DNA of 64,000 nucleotides from VRUE01 sp963742535 (lineage in GTDB: Bacteria; Actinomycetota; Thermoleophilia; Solirubrobacterales; 70-9): the NCBI GenBank assembly GCA_963742535.1, contig CAVUMC010000002.1, positions 1,550,001-1,614,000 of the forward strand, read 5' to 3'. The translations under genes were made by a program, and so were the position numbers. The notes beneath the pieces are model-generated. The model was not told the DNA's origin and ran no database searches. It worked only from the letters and a program-made list of their open reading frames with translations. Of the stretch, positions 42,579-51,377 are shown one piece after another. Positions within the stretch are counted from its first letter, which is position 1, and the number at the start of each line of letters is the position of its first letter.

Positions 42579-43604
42579 ATGAAACGAGTCGTCAGAACGC
42601 TTTTGGCTGGAACGGTTACGGGCCTGCTTGCGATCGGCATTGCCGCCCCAGGCGCCGGCGCTGCCACCACGAGCGCCTCGTGCACCAAGGCGACCAACAT
42701 CGAGGCGATCGTCGACGACTCGATCTCGATGGAATTCACCGACCCGGATCGCCTCCGAGTGCAGGCGATGAACCTGCTGATCGACACGCTCTCCCCGGGC
42801 ACCCAACTCGGCGCGGTCGAGTTCGGCTCGGCCGGCTACGAAAACAACCCGCCCGCCGCCGACACCGTCTTCTCGCCCCAGCCGGTCGGCTCGGGCGCCA
42901 GCGCGATGCGCACCGCGCTCGACACAAAGATCCACGCTGACAACGGCGCCACCGATTACAACGGCGCTTTTGCCCAGTCCGATGCCGACAATCCCAACGC
43001 CGACGCCCGTATCTTCCTCACCGACGGCGGCCACGACGTCGATACCTACAACGAAGCCCACCTGGTCCACAACGTGCGCACCTATGTGATCGGCTTCGGT
43101 GGCATCGCCGCCGGCGAAGACCAGGAACGGCTGAAAAAGATCGCCTCTGACGGTGGCGGCCACTACTTCCCACTCGAAGACTCGGCCCAGCTGCAGGCAG
43201 TGATGAACACGATCGAGGCGGCGTTGACCTGCCAGACGCCCCCGCGCCAGTTCAGCGACCTGCTCGGCAAAGGCCAGAGCAAGGCGCACAGCGTCGCGAT
43301 CGGCGCCAAGACCAAGTCGATCCAGATCACCCTGACCTGGACCAGCCCGCTCGACAAGTTCAAGATCTCGGGCCTGAAATTGACCAACAAAGGTCACCTG
43401 CTGGCGGTCTCCGCGCGCCGCGGCAAGGTCAGGAAGCCGGGCAAGCTGAAGGTCTCGAGCAAAGTCAGCTCGACCTTCACCGTGCTCCAGGTCTCCCACC
43501 TGCACAAAGGCCAGCTCAGCTTCAAAGTGCGGGCGGCGAAAGTCGGTTCGGGCGAACCGAAAGTGAGCCTGACGACCCAGGTCAGCCAGAGCGCGCGTAA
43601 GTAG
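42579..43604 (+). CDS. Secreted von Willebrand factor A domain protein
   Basis: 341 residues with signal peptide 1-29. The vWA domain (about 38-215) has a MIDAS motif: DDSIS at 46-50, the Thr in GATDY, and the Asp in FLTDGGHD. It can therefore bind a metal ion and a protein or matrix ligand. The C-terminal about 110 residues are Lys-rich and probably form a beta-sandwich. It is an exported candidate adhesin or sensor. A purine-rich GGGAGA precedes the ATG. The 3' end overlaps the convergent FAD monooxygenase gene by 23 bases. Confidence 0.87.
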   Translation: MKRVVRTLLAGTVTGLLAIGIAAPGAGAATTSASCTKATNIEAIVDDSISMEFTDPDRLRVQAMNLLIDTLSPGTQLGAVEFGSAGYENNPPAADTVFSPQPVGSGASAMRTALDTKIHADNGATDYNGAFAQSDADNPNADARIFLTDGGHDVDTYNEAHLVHNVRTYVIGFGGIAAGEDQERLKKIASDGGGHYFPLEDSAQLQAVMNTIEAALTCQTPPRQFSDLLGKGQSKAHSVAIGAKTKSIQITLTWTSPLDKFKISGLKLTNKGHLLAVSARRGKVRKPGKLKVSSKVSSTFTVLQVSHLHKGQLSFKVRAAKVGSGEPKVSLTTQVSQSARK

Positions 43605-44874
43605 CGCCGCCGCTGGGCGAGCGGTCACGTGAGCGCAGCGCCTGGCGGGCGTTGACGGCGACCGCTCGCGGGATCGCCCGGGCGAAGAAGCGCGCCGGCC
43701 CGATGCTGCGCGTGCCGAAGTCCTCAAAGGTCTTGGCGAGGCGGGGGTCGCGGGCAGCGGCGGAGAAGATCAGCCGTTCTCCGGGCTGCATCTTGCGGCC
43801 GCTCGCGTAGTCGTTGATGATCGTCGCGTGACCGCGCAGGCCGCGGCGATGAGCCCGCCGGTAGCGCTTCAGCCCGGCCTCGAGCGCCTCTTCATCGCGC
43901 AGGGCCGGGGCGACGCTGTTGGCGAGCCACTCGGCTGATTGGAAGGCCCAGCCGCAGCCGACGCCGAAGAGCGGGTCGACCGCGAGCGCGGCATCCCCCG
44001 CCAGCGCCAGTCCCGGCGCAATCGGCTCGCGCACTTTGTTCGGCATCTCGAGCTTGCCCAGTACAGGCCCGACTCGCTGCGAGACCGCGATCGGTGGCGC
44101 TTCGGGCGCAGCGTCGACGAAGGAGATCAGCGCCGCCACGGGATCGTCGCGGAACTCGGGCAGCAGCTCCTTGGTCGGCATTGCGGCGTAAAAGGTGAGG
44201 CCGCTGTCGGTGGGGAAGGCGGCGACCCAATGCGGGTCGAGCATCCAGATCGAGCTGATTCCGTCGGGCGCCGGTGGTGGGCCCTCGAAATACGCCCCGT
44301 AGGCGAAGCGCCCATGCCGCGAGGTCTTCACTTTCACCGCGGCGAGCTCGGCGATCAGGGAGTCGCGACCGTCGGCGCCGATCGTGAGCTGTGCCCGCAG
44401 CTCGGTCTCCTCGCCATCGGGGCTGGTCGCGACCACGCCCGCGACCACGCCGCTCTCGCGAATCAGCTTCGTTACTCCGAGACCCAGCATCAGCTCGACG
44501 CCCGGGGTCGCGGCGGCGATCTCGCGCACCATTGGATCGAGCCGCTCGCGCCTCAGGTTGACTCCCTCGCGGGCTTGCCCAGCAGGGGCCTGGATCCAGC
44601 CCCACGGTGTCCAGGCGCGCATCCGCGTGCGCAGGCCGCCCGCCTCCACCATCGGTTCGAGCAGGTCGAGTCGTTCCAGCGCCGGGACCGCCGAGGCCTG
44701 GATGAAGTGGGAGCAGGTCCGCTTGAAGGCGGCGGGGTCGGGCCGCTTCTCGACCAATGCCACACGCGCTCCGGCGCGACCGAGGGCGATTGCCGTCGTG
44801 CAGCCCGCCAGGCTGGCGCCTACGATCACCGCGTCATAAGCCGAGTCGCTGTTGTTCTGCTCGCCGTTGCGCAT
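43582..44874 (-). CDS. FAD-dependent monooxygenase (PHBH fold)
   Basis: 430 residues. The dinucleotide fold VIVGASLAGCTTAIALGRAGARVALVEKR, the FAD motif TIGADGRDSLIA and the GDAALAVDPLFGVGCGWAFQ motif are all in place. This fits aromatic hydroxylases, halogenase-like enzymes or geranylgeranyl reductase relatives. No halogenase WxWxIP motif is seen. It is divergent from a PadR regulator over a gap with a palindrome, so regulation by that protein is likely. Confidence 0.88.
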   Translation of the reverse strand: MRNGEQNNSDSAYDAVIVGASLAGCTTAIALGRAGARVALVEKRPDPAAFKRTCSHFIQASAVPALERLDLLEPMVEAGGLRTRMRAWTPWGWIQAPAGQAREGVNLRRERLDPMVREIAAATPGVELMLGLGVTKLIRESGVVAGVVATSPDGEETELRAQLTIGADGRDSLIAELAAVKVKTSRHGRFAYGAYFEGPPPAPDGISSIWMLDPHWVAAFPTDSGLTFYAAMPTKELLPEFRDDPVAALISFVDAAPEAPPIAVSQRVGPVLGKLEMPNKVREPIAPGLALAGDAALAVDPLFGVGCGWAFQSAEWLANSVAPALRDEEALEAGLKRYRRAHRRGLRGHATIINDYASGRKMQPGERLIFSAAARDPRLAKTFEDFGTRSIGPARFFARAIPRAVAVNARQALRSRDRSPSGGATYARSG

Positions 44875-44899
44875 AGAGCCAACCTCCTGGGAGAAAAAC

Positions 44900-44914
44900 A
44901 GTACGAACCGTACT
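44900..44914. promoter_or_regulatory. PadR operator candidate
   Basis: AGTACG-aac-CGTACT is a perfect 6-bp inverted repeat in the 54-base gap between the divergent FAD monooxygenase and PadR genes. Confidence 0.55.
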
Positions 44915-44928
44915 ATACGTCCCGAACT

Positions 44929-45468
44929 ATGAAAAGCAAGTTAATTCGCCTTACCCCCACCTCGTACGCCCTACTCGCCCTGCTCGAGCAGCTCGGCGAG
45001 GCGACGCCGTACGAGATCAAGCAGGCGATGGACAAGTCGATCGAGAACTTCTGGCCGGTGCCCCACACGACCGCTTACGACGAGCCCGCCCGGCTCGCGA
45101 AGGGCGGCTACCTCACGGTTCACCAGGAGGAGGGCGGCAGGCGGCGCAAAACCTACGCGCTGACCGAGGCCGGCCGGGAGGCGCTCGCCGAGTGGGCGGC
45201 CGACCCCGAGGTAGCGCCGCCGCAGTTGCGGGAGGAGGCGGTCCTCAAGGTCTTCGCCGGTGGCGACCCGCTCACGTTTCTGGAGCCGCGCCGCGCTTGG
45301 CACCGCGAGAAGCTGACGGAGCTCGAAGGCTATTTGGGGGAAACCCGTGAAGAGGAGAACTGGCACCCTTCAGCGCTCTCGCTGGTCGCGGGCGTCTCCT
45401 ACCACCGCAAGATGCTCGAGATGCTCGACGAGCTGACGGCTGCCGCCGCCAACGGCAAAAGGGACTAG
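44929..45468 (+). CDS. PadR-family regulator
   Basis: 179 residues from the ATG at 44929. The N-terminal winged helix (SYALLALLEQLGEATPYEIKQAMDKSIENFWPVPHTTAYDEPARLAKGGYL) and a C-terminal helical dimerisation domain (about 100-175) match PadR regulators, which respond to phenolic and other small ligands. The frame stays open far upstream, but that part is antisense to the monooxygenase gene. The stop overlaps the convergent phosphatase gene by four bases. Confidence 0.9.
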   Translation: MKSKLIRLTPTSYALLALLEQLGEATPYEIKQAMDKSIENFWPVPHTTAYDEPARLAKGGYLTVHQEEGGRRRKTYALTEAGREALAEWAADPEVAPPQLREEAVLKVFAGGDPLTFLEPRRAWHREKLTELEGYLGETREEENWHPSALSLVAGVSYHRKMLEMLDELTAAAANGKRD

Positions 45469-47123
45469 CCCGACCCGGGCCGGATCGCCAGCAGGACCAG
45501 GTCGTCGCGCAGCTTGCCGCCGCTGCGCGCGATCGCGTTCTGGCGCAGGCACTCGGTCATCTCGCCGAGCTCGAGGTCGGCGAAGGAGTGGGCGAGGCGG
45601 CCGAGCTCCTCTGGCGGCAGGTGGGTCTCCGGTGGCCCGGTCTCGAACCAGCCATCGGTGGCGAGGACCAGTGTCTCGCCCTCCTGCAGCTGCCGTTCGT
45701 GGACCGGCAGCGGCGCATCGGCCCAGGCGCCGAGGACCGCGCCGCCGCCGAGCTGCACCGGTCCCTCGCCGGTGACGTGGATCGCCGGCGGGTGACCCGC
45801 CGCGGCCAGTTGCAGGTTCCAGCTCTCCCCTTCCCGGCGCAGGCGCAGCAACAGAGCGGTGGCGAAATCGTTGAGGCTGTTCCCCTCGAGCAGCATCTGG
45901 TTGAGCTGCGCGAGCAGCTCCTCGGGCCGATCGATCTGGCGGGCGAGGCCGCGCATCGAGTGGCGCAGGGCGACCGAGACGCCGGCTGCGACGCTGCCCT
46001 TGCCGGTGACGTCGCCGACCATGATCCAGCAGCCGTCCTCGGTGGGCAGGACGTCGTAGAGGTCGCCGCCGATCTCCATCCCTTCGCCGAAGGCGTCGAA
46101 GACGACGGCGATATCGAGGCCCTCGACGAAAGGCGGCTCGGGTGGGCGCAGGCCGCGCTGCAGGTTCTGGGCGATCCGGTCGCGCTCCTCGTAGAGGCGG
46201 GCGTTGTCGAGCGCCAGCGCCGCCCGGTCGGCCAGCTCACCGAGCAGCTGCAGGTCGATCGCGTCGTAGCGCATGTCGGTGCTGGCATGGAGGAAGGAGA
46301 TCGCCCCCAGCGTCGTGCCCCGCGCCACCAGCGGTGCCACCGCTGCCGACTGGTAGCGGGTTTCTTCGATCAGCCGTTTGTGCTCCTCGTTCTGGACAAC
46401 TTCCGCCATCACCTTCGGCGAGGTGAGGTCGCGCCAGACCATCGCCCGACCGGCGTGCAGCACCTGGGCGACCGGGTGCTGGCCGCGCGGGTCGAGCGGT
46501 GTGTTGCGGCGGATTTCCTCGAGGAACTTGGCCGCCGCTGGATCGCGAGCGCCGACGACGCTGTCGCCGACCCAGCCGTCGCGGCGGACGAAGTCGAGCA
46601 CGCAGAACTCGGCCAGCTCCGGCACCGCGGTCTCAACGATCGTCCGCGCCGTGCGGTCGAAGTCGAGCGAGGCGTCGAGGCCGCGCGTCGCCCCGATCAG
46701 AAACTCCTGCGCTCGCCGCCGCCGCACCTCAGCCGTGATGTCGCGGGCGATCACCGAGGCACCGACGATGCCGTAGCTCGGGTGTTCGATCGGGGAAACG
46801 GTCAGGGAGACGTCGATGCGGACGCCGTCTTTGCGGATGCGCTCCGTCTCATACGTTTCAACCCGTTCGCCGCGACGAACGCGATCGAGGATCTCTTGCT
46901 CCTCACCTTTGTGGTCGATGGGAACCAGGAAGGAAACGTGGGTCCCGATCGCCTCCGACTCGGTGTAGCCGTAGAGGCGCACGGCTCCCGGATTCCAGGA
47001 GGTGACAATTCCGTCGAGGTCCTTGCTCAGCACCGCGTCCTGGGTGCTTTCGACAACTTGAGCCAGGCGGTAGGGCTCGTTCTCAGCTTGTCCCGGTGTC
47101 GATTCCGTGTGCGGTGAATCCAC
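45465..47123 (-). CDS. PAS-GAF-PP2C (SpoIIE-type) serine phosphatase
   Basis: 552 residues. Domains: PAS (about 18-140, LDGIVTSWNPGAVRLYGYTESEAIG), GAF (about 150-315), and a PP2C/SpoIIE phosphatase (about 330-552). Metal-binding blocks are GEGMEIGGDLYDVL, MVGDVTGKG and DDLVLLAIR. RsbU/RsbP-like proteins of this design dephosphorylate an anti-anti-sigma factor in response to a signal. GTG start at 47123. No anti-anti-sigma gene is adjacent. Confidence 0.92.
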   Translation of the reverse strand: MDSPHTESTPGQAENEPYRLAQVVESTQDAVLSKDLDGIVTSWNPGAVRLYGYTESEAIGTHVSFLVPIDHKGEEQEILDRVRRGERVETYETERIRKDGVRIDVSLTVSPIEHPSYGIVGASVIARDITAEVRRRRAQEFLIGATRGLDASLDFDRTARTIVETAVPELAEFCVLDFVRRDGWVGDSVVGARDPAAAKFLEEIRRNTPLDPRGQHPVAQVLHAGRAMVWRDLTSPKVMAEVVQNEEHKRLIEETRYQSAAVAPLVARGTTLGAISFLHASTDMRYDAIDLQLLGELADRAALALDNARLYEERDRIAQNLQRGLRPPEPPFVEGLDIAVVFDAFGEGMEIGGDLYDVLPTEDGCWIMVGDVTGKGSVAAGVSVALRHSMRGLARQIDRPEELLAQLNQMLLEGNSLNDFATALLLRLRREGESWNLQLAAAGHPPAIHVTGEGPVQLGGGAVLGAWADAPLPVHERQLQEGETLVLATDGWFETGPPETHLPPEELGRLAHSFADLELGEMTECLRQNAIARSGGKLRDDLVLLAIRPGSG

Positions 47124-47234
47124 CGAACAAAGCTATCCAAGTAACGGCAGAGTTGTGCGAGGCGGCCCTTCGCTTTCGCATCCGAATCTCTCCAACGTTC
47201 CCATATAGAACTCCGCGAACTAACGTTCTCGACG

Positions 47235-47594
47235 ATGGACAGAAACGACGCATCAAAGGGCGGGCAAGAGCTGGCCGAGATCTCCAACGCAATGGTCGCC
47301 CTGCACCGTGAGAACTTTGGCCGCGGCCCGGGTGCGGCGAAGAGCTTTCGCGACGGCGGGACAGTCGTCTGCATGCTCAGCGACATCTACACGGCGGCGG
47401 AGCGGACCCTGATCGGCGCCGGCGAGGCGGAGCATGTGCGCCGCACCCGGACACTGCACCAGGAGGCGCTCAAAGACGAGTACAAGGCAAGCGTTGAACG
47501 GATCCTGGGCCGCCCGGTAACTGCCTTTCTCAGCGCCGTCCACGTCGAGCCGGACGTGGCGATCGAGGCCTTCCTACTCGCTCCCTCGGGTTAA
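47235..47594 (+). CDS. DUF2294-like protein, copy 2
   Basis: 119 residues. NAMVALHRENFGRGPGAAKSFRDGGTVVCMLSDIYTAAERTLIGAGEAEHV...LGRPVTAFLSAVHVEPDVAIEAFLL follows the same plan as copies 1 and 3. It is divergent from the PAS-GAF phosphatase gene and overlaps copy 3 by four bases at the 3' end. Function unknown. Confidence 0.82.
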   Translation: MDRNDASKGGQELAEISNAMVALHRENFGRGPGAAKSFRDGGTVVCMLSDIYTAAERTLIGAGEAEHVRRTRTLHQEALKDEYKASVERILGRPVTAFLSAVHVEPDVAIEAFLLAPSG

Positions 47595-47980
47595 GAGGAC
47601 TCAGTCGTCGCCTCGCGTTCGTTGAAGACAAAGAACTCGAGCGCCAAGTTGGCGTCAACGTCTACCTGGCTGAGGAAGACCCGCACGGTACGGCCGGTGA
47701 TCCGCTCGACGACGCCGATGAACTCGTCTTTGACCGCCTCCTGAAACTTCCTGCGGGTCTCGCTAACGTGCTCGCCGGAGCCGGCGTCGATCAGGGTGCG
47801 CTCGGCGGTGGTGAAGATCTCCTCGAGGATGCAGACCGCGTAGTCACCTTGCAGGTAGCTGCGGGCCTTGGTCGGGCCGCGGCCGTAGAGGCGCGCGTGC
47901 AGCTGCACGATCTCCCGGGAGAGCTGCGAGATCAGCGCGCCGCGGGCGGCAGGGCTCTCTGGGGGTTCGGGGCGGTCCAC
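47591..47980 (-). CDS. DUF2294-like protein, copy 3
   Basis: 129 residues from the GTG at 47980, which has GGAGGAG in ideal position; longer upstream readings add sequence without similarity. IVQLHARLYGRGPTKARSYLQGDYAVCILEEIFTTAERTLIDAGSGEHV...TGRTVRVFLSQVDVDANLALEFFVF is close to copy 2, so the two convergent genes probably arose by an inverted duplication. The gap 47981-48194 shows no further gene. Confidence 0.82.
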   Translation of the reverse strand: MDRPEPPESPAARGALISQLSREIVQLHARLYGRGPTKARSYLQGDYAVCILEEIFTTAERTLIDAGSGEHVSETRRKFQEAVKDEFIGVVERITGRTVRVFLSQVDVDANLALEFFVFNEREATTESS

Positions 47981-48194
47981 GGGAACGGCTCCTCCGGGTG
48001 GTCTTGAAGCGAGGGGTACGCAAAGCTCTTGCGCCCGCTTGCCGCTAGTGGAGCCGTTTGCCCTGACGTCGTCGCTGCGCGCGCCGCCAGAACACTCGAA
48101 CGCGAGAAGCATACAGTCGGTGTAGAGAACGGCGTGACGGCTTCGACTCATGGGTAAAGCGCCGCAAACGAGGCGTGAGAGCAAAGGAGACGAG

Positions 48195-48599
48195 ATGAAG
48201 TTCATGCTGCTGCAGGACTACGGCGGAGTCGAAAACGAGTCGGTCGGGCCGATGAGCACCTGGACCCCGGAGGAGATCGAGGTCCATATCGCCTACCAAG
48301 TTGAGCTCAATGCCGAGCTGACCGAGCGCGGCGAGCTGGTCGATGCGCAGGGACTGACCGCGCCGGAGCAGGCCAAGTTCGTGGTCCACGACGGCAGCAG
48401 CGCGCCGGTCGTCACCGACGGGCCGTTCCCGGAGGGCAAGGAGCTGCTGGCTGGCTACCGCATCGTTGACGTCGACTCGCTCGAGCGGGCGCTGGAGATC
48501 GCCGCCAGGGGCTCGGCCGCACCCGGTCCGAGCGGCGAGCCGATCCGCCAGCGGATCGAGGTGCGCGAGGTAATGGGCATCCCCGACGCCAACGCCTGA
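48195..48599 (+). CDS. YCII-related (DGPF) protein
   Basis: 134 residues starting MKFMLLQDYGG with AAAGGAG just before the ATG. VVTDGPFPEGKELLAGYRIVDVDSLERALEIA contains the DGPF motif of the YCII/YciI-like ferredoxin-fold family. These proteins are the usual genomic partner of ECF42 sigma factors, and an ECF42 gene follows after 9 bases. Confidence 0.92.
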   Translation: MKFMLLQDYGGVENESVGPMSTWTPEEIEVHIAYQVELNAELTERGELVDAQGLTAPEQAKFVVHDGSSAPVVTDGPFPEGKELLAGYRIVDVDSLERALEIAARGSAAPGPSGEPIRQRIEVREVMGIPDANA

Positions 48600-48608
48600 G
48601 CGGGCTCG

Positions 48609-49850
48609 GTGGGGCGACGAGGCGAGATCGAGGGCCTGCTGCGCGATGCGGCGCCGCGGGCCCTCGCCGTCGTCGCTCGTCGCAGTGGCGATTTCGCCGA
48701 CGCCGAGGACGCGGTCCAGGAGGCGATGCTCGAAGCGAGCAGCCAGTGGCTGGCGCGGGGCGTGCCGGAGAGCCCGGTTGGGTGGTTGGTCCACGTCGCC
48801 TCAAGGCGCCTCACCGACCGCCTGCGCGGCGACTCGGCCCGCCGCCGCCGCGAGGAGCTCGCCGCCCTGCAGGAGCCGCCACTTGCCCCTGAGCCCGACG
48901 AGGTCACGGCCCGCGATGACTCGCTGGCGCTGATCTTCATGTGTTGCCACCCGGCGCTGACCCCGGGCTCGGCGATCGCGCTCACCCTGCGCGCGGTGGG
49001 GGGCCTCACTACGAATGAGATCGCTGCGGCCTTCCTCGTCCCCGAGGCGACGATGGCGCAGCGGATAAGCCGTGCCAAGCAGACGATCAAAATCGCCGGC
49101 GCGTCCTTCGCGATGCCAGACGGGGAGGAGCGCGAGGAGCGGCTGCGCCCCGTCTTGCGCGTCCTCTACTTGATCTTCAACGAGGGCTACCTGAGCAGCA
49201 GCGGTGAGCAGCTTGCGCGTCCGGATCTCGCCGCCGAGGCGATCCGCCTCACCCGGGCGCTGCGGGCGGCGCTTCCCGCCGATCCTGAGGTCGGCGGGCT
49301 GTTGGCCTTGATGCTGCTGAATGAGGCGAGGCGGCCGGCACGCGCCAGCGCGGCCGGCAGCCTGATTCCGCTGGCGGATCACGACCGCTCGCTCTGGGAC
49401 CGCGCGTTGATCGAGGAGGGCGTCGAGTTGATCGGCTCTTGCTGGGGACGGGGCGCGATCGGCGAGTACCAACTGCAGGCCGCGATCGCCGCTGCCCACG
49501 ATCAGTCCGCCAGCTACGCGGAGACCGACTGGCGCGAAATCCTCGCCCTCTACGGCTTGCTGGAGCGGGTCACGAAGAACCCGATGGTCGGCCTCAACCG
49601 GGCGATCGCGGCGGCGATGGTCGACGGGCCGGAAGCGGGGTTGGCGCTGCTCGGGTCGCTCGCGGATTCGCTCGTCGACCACCACCGCCTGCACGCGACG
49701 CGCGGCCATCTGCTCGAGATGGCGGGCGACCGGTCCGCCGCGATCGAGGAGTTCGAGCAGGCCGCTTGCGGCACCAACAGCCTGCCGGAGCAGCGCTATC
49801 TGCAGACTCAGGCGGCTCGCCTGCGGGTCACTCACCAAGAAAATCCCTGA
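48609..49850 (+). CDS. ECF42-type sigma factor with TPR-like C-terminal domain
   Basis: 413 residues, GTG start. Region 2 (about 20-75, DFADAEDAVQEAMLEASSQWL), region 4 (about 120-170, LRAVGGLTTNEIAAAFLVPEATMAQRISRAKQTI), then the DUF6596/TPR-like extension (LYLIFNEGYLSSSGEQ, LNRAIAAAMVDGPEAGLALL). ECF42 factors have no classical anti-sigma factor; the C-terminal domain is thought to control activity. Likely co-transcribed with the YCII gene and possibly also drives the RibD-like gene downstream. Confidence 0.92.
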   Translation: MGRRGEIEGLLRDAAPRALAVVARRSGDFADAEDAVQEAMLEASSQWLARGVPESPVGWLVHVASRRLTDRLRGDSARRRREELAALQEPPLAPEPDEVTARDDSLALIFMCCHPALTPGSAIALTLRAVGGLTTNEIAAAFLVPEATMAQRISRAKQTIKIAGASFAMPDGEEREERLRPVLRVLYLIFNEGYLSSSGEQLARPDLAAEAIRLTRALRAALPADPEVGGLLALMLLNEARRPARASAAGSLIPLADHDRSLWDRALIEEGVELIGSCWGRGAIGEYQLQAAIAAAHDQSASYAETDWREILALYGLLERVTKNPMVGLNRAIAAAMVDGPEAGLALLGSLADSLVDHHRLHATRGHLLEMAGDRSAAIEEFEQAACGTNSLPEQRYLQTQAARLRVTHQENP

Positions 49851-49920
49851 GGGGTGTCGATCTGCTGCTTTCCCGTTCGTCGTCGGGGTAGACGTTCAAC
49901 AACGAGACAAGGAGCGCACC

Positions 49921-50499
49921 ATGGGCAAGGTCGTCGTAACCGAGTTTGTTTCCCTCGACGGGGTGATGGAGGATCCAGGCGGCGCCGAGGACTACCGCCA
50001 CGGCGGTTGGACCTTCGAGTTCGACCGCGGTGAGGAGGGCAACAAGTTCAAGCTCGACGAGATCTTCGAGGCCGAGGCGCAGCTGCTCGGCCGGGTGACC
50101 TATGAGGGATTCGCCGCCGCTTGGCCCGAGCGCGAAGACCCTGGCGGCTTTGCCGAGCGGATGAATTCGATGCCGAAGTACGTCGTCTCCTCGACCCTGC
50201 GCGAAGCGAGCTGGAACAACACGACGATCCTCAGCGGCGAGTTGCCCGATGAGATCGCCAGGCTGCACCGCGAGGTCGACGGCACGATCCTCGTCGCCGG
50301 CAGCGCCCAGCTCGTCCAGGGCCTGCTCGAGCACGACCTGATCGACGAGCTGCGCCTGATGGTCTTCCCGGTCGTGCTCGGCCAAGGCAAACGCCTCTTC
50401 GGCGATGTCAGCGCCAAGAAGCCGCTGCGCCTGACCGACTCGAAGGTGGTCGGCGACGGCGTCGCGATCCTCACCTTCGAGCCGGCACGCCCTAGCTAA
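49921..50499 (+). CDS. RibD C-terminal/dihydrofolate-reductase-like protein
   Basis: 192 residues. VVVTEFVSLDGVMEDPGG, LLGRVTYEGFAAAWP and ILVAGSAQLVQGLLEHDLIDELRLMVFPVVLGQGKRLF are the standard blocks of the stand-alone RibD_C reductase family, which bind NADPH. The substrate is not known. AAGGAG precedes the ATG. It follows the ECF42 gene after 70 bases; DGPF, ECF42 and reductase genes often cluster. Confidence 0.88.
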   Translation: MGKVVVTEFVSLDGVMEDPGGAEDYRHGGWTFEFDRGEEGNKFKLDEIFEAEAQLLGRVTYEGFAAAWPEREDPGGFAERMNSMPKYVVSSTLREASWNNTTILSGELPDEIARLHREVDGTILVAGSAQLVQGLLEHDLIDELRLMVFPVVLGQGKRLFGDVSAKKPLRLTDSKVVGDGVAILTFEPARPS

Positions 50500-50570
50500 G
50501 CGTGCTTGAAGATCTGCACGCTCGGTATGACCGAGGGAATCGGTTTGGCCTTCATCCCTTCTCTCACCTC

Positions 50571-50616
50571 CCTTCCCCGCGTCGTCATCCCGACGCTGGT
50601 GTCGGGACGGGGAAGG
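50571..50616. other. Two-part hairpin in an intergenic region
   Basis: CCTTCCCCG (50571-50579) pairs with CGGGGAAGG (50608-50616), and inside it CCCGAC (50589-50594) pairs with GTCGGG (50601-50606). It may terminate the RibD-like transcript, though no T-run follows. The rest of 50500-50741 shows no gene; TTGACT near 50704 might be a -35 element for the ArsR-like gene. Confidence 0.5.
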
Positions 50617-50741
50617 CTCCGATGGTAGGGATTGCCCGAGTATCCGTTACTTCTTGAATAACCGGCAACCAACTGGGGCAAAAGGTCCTATGCTCCGGGT
50701 CCGTTGACTATGCAGATCAGGTTGACCAAGAGGGGACTGAG

Positions 50742-51377
50742 GTGACGACGACGACCAGGCCAGAGCGTTCGCGCAGCGTCGAGGAGGCTGCCTCCTACGC
50801 CGTCGGGCACCGCATCAGGATCGAAATCCTCGGCCTCCTGAACGAAGGCACCTACAGCCCGAGCGAACTGGCCAGGCAGCTTGGTCGACCGCTCACCACC
50901 GTTAGCCACCACATCAAAGAATTGCTCGACGCCGGCTGCATCGAACTGGCTAAAACCGAGAAGGTCCGCAACGCCGACCTGCACTTCTACCGCGCGATCG
51001 AGCTTCCTTTTATCTCCGACGAGGAAGCCGAGGCTCTGCCGCCCGAGGTCAAACAGGAATTCGCCGCCGTGATCCTGCAGGCGATCATGGCCGAGGGCCT
51101 GGGCGCGCTCTGGGCCGGCAAGATGAGCAACGACCCAAACGTGCGAATGATGTGGCGCTGGTTCAACCTCGACCAGCAGGGTCGCCAGGAGCTGGCTGAC
51201 GAGCAGCGTGAATCTTGGGAACGGATCGTTGAGATCGAGGCAAGGGCCGCCAACCGCTGCGCCCAGTCAGGCGAGGAGACCACCTCGATGGTCGTCACCG
51301 CGATGGGCTTTGAGCGCAGCCGCCCAGTTCACTTAGTCCTGCCGGAGCCCGATCGGCTCAGCCCAGGGAAACCCTGA
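50742..51377 (+). CDS. ArsR-like winged-helix regulator
   Basis: 211 residues, GTG start. The winged helix (about 18-85) reads AVGHRIRIEILGLLNEGTYSPSELARQLGRPLTTVSHHIKELLDAGCIELAKTEK. A helical C-terminal region (about 95-180) with MWRWFNLDQQGRQELADEQRESWERIVEIE is probably for dimer formation or ligand sensing. No metal-binding cysteine pair is visible. The gene stands alone. Confidence 0.85.
   Translation: MTTTTRPERSRSVEEAASYAVGHRIRIEILGLLNEGTYSPSELARQLGRPLTTVSHHIKELLDAGCIELAKTEKVRNADLHFYRAIELPFISDEEAEALPPEVKQEFAAVILQAIMAEGLGALWAGKMSNDPNVRMMWRWFNLDQQGRQELADEQRESWERIVEIEARAANRCAQSGEETTSMVVTAMGFERSRPVHLVLPEPDRLSPGKP

Noticed and set aside
43939..45468. A 509-codon plus-strand frame
   Set aside because: Only the part from 44929 codes for PadR; before it the frame is antisense to the FAD monooxygenase.
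45588..47117. A 509-codon plus-strand frame
   Set aside because: Antisense to the PAS-GAF-PP2C gene, no domain, composition typical of high-GC shadow frames.
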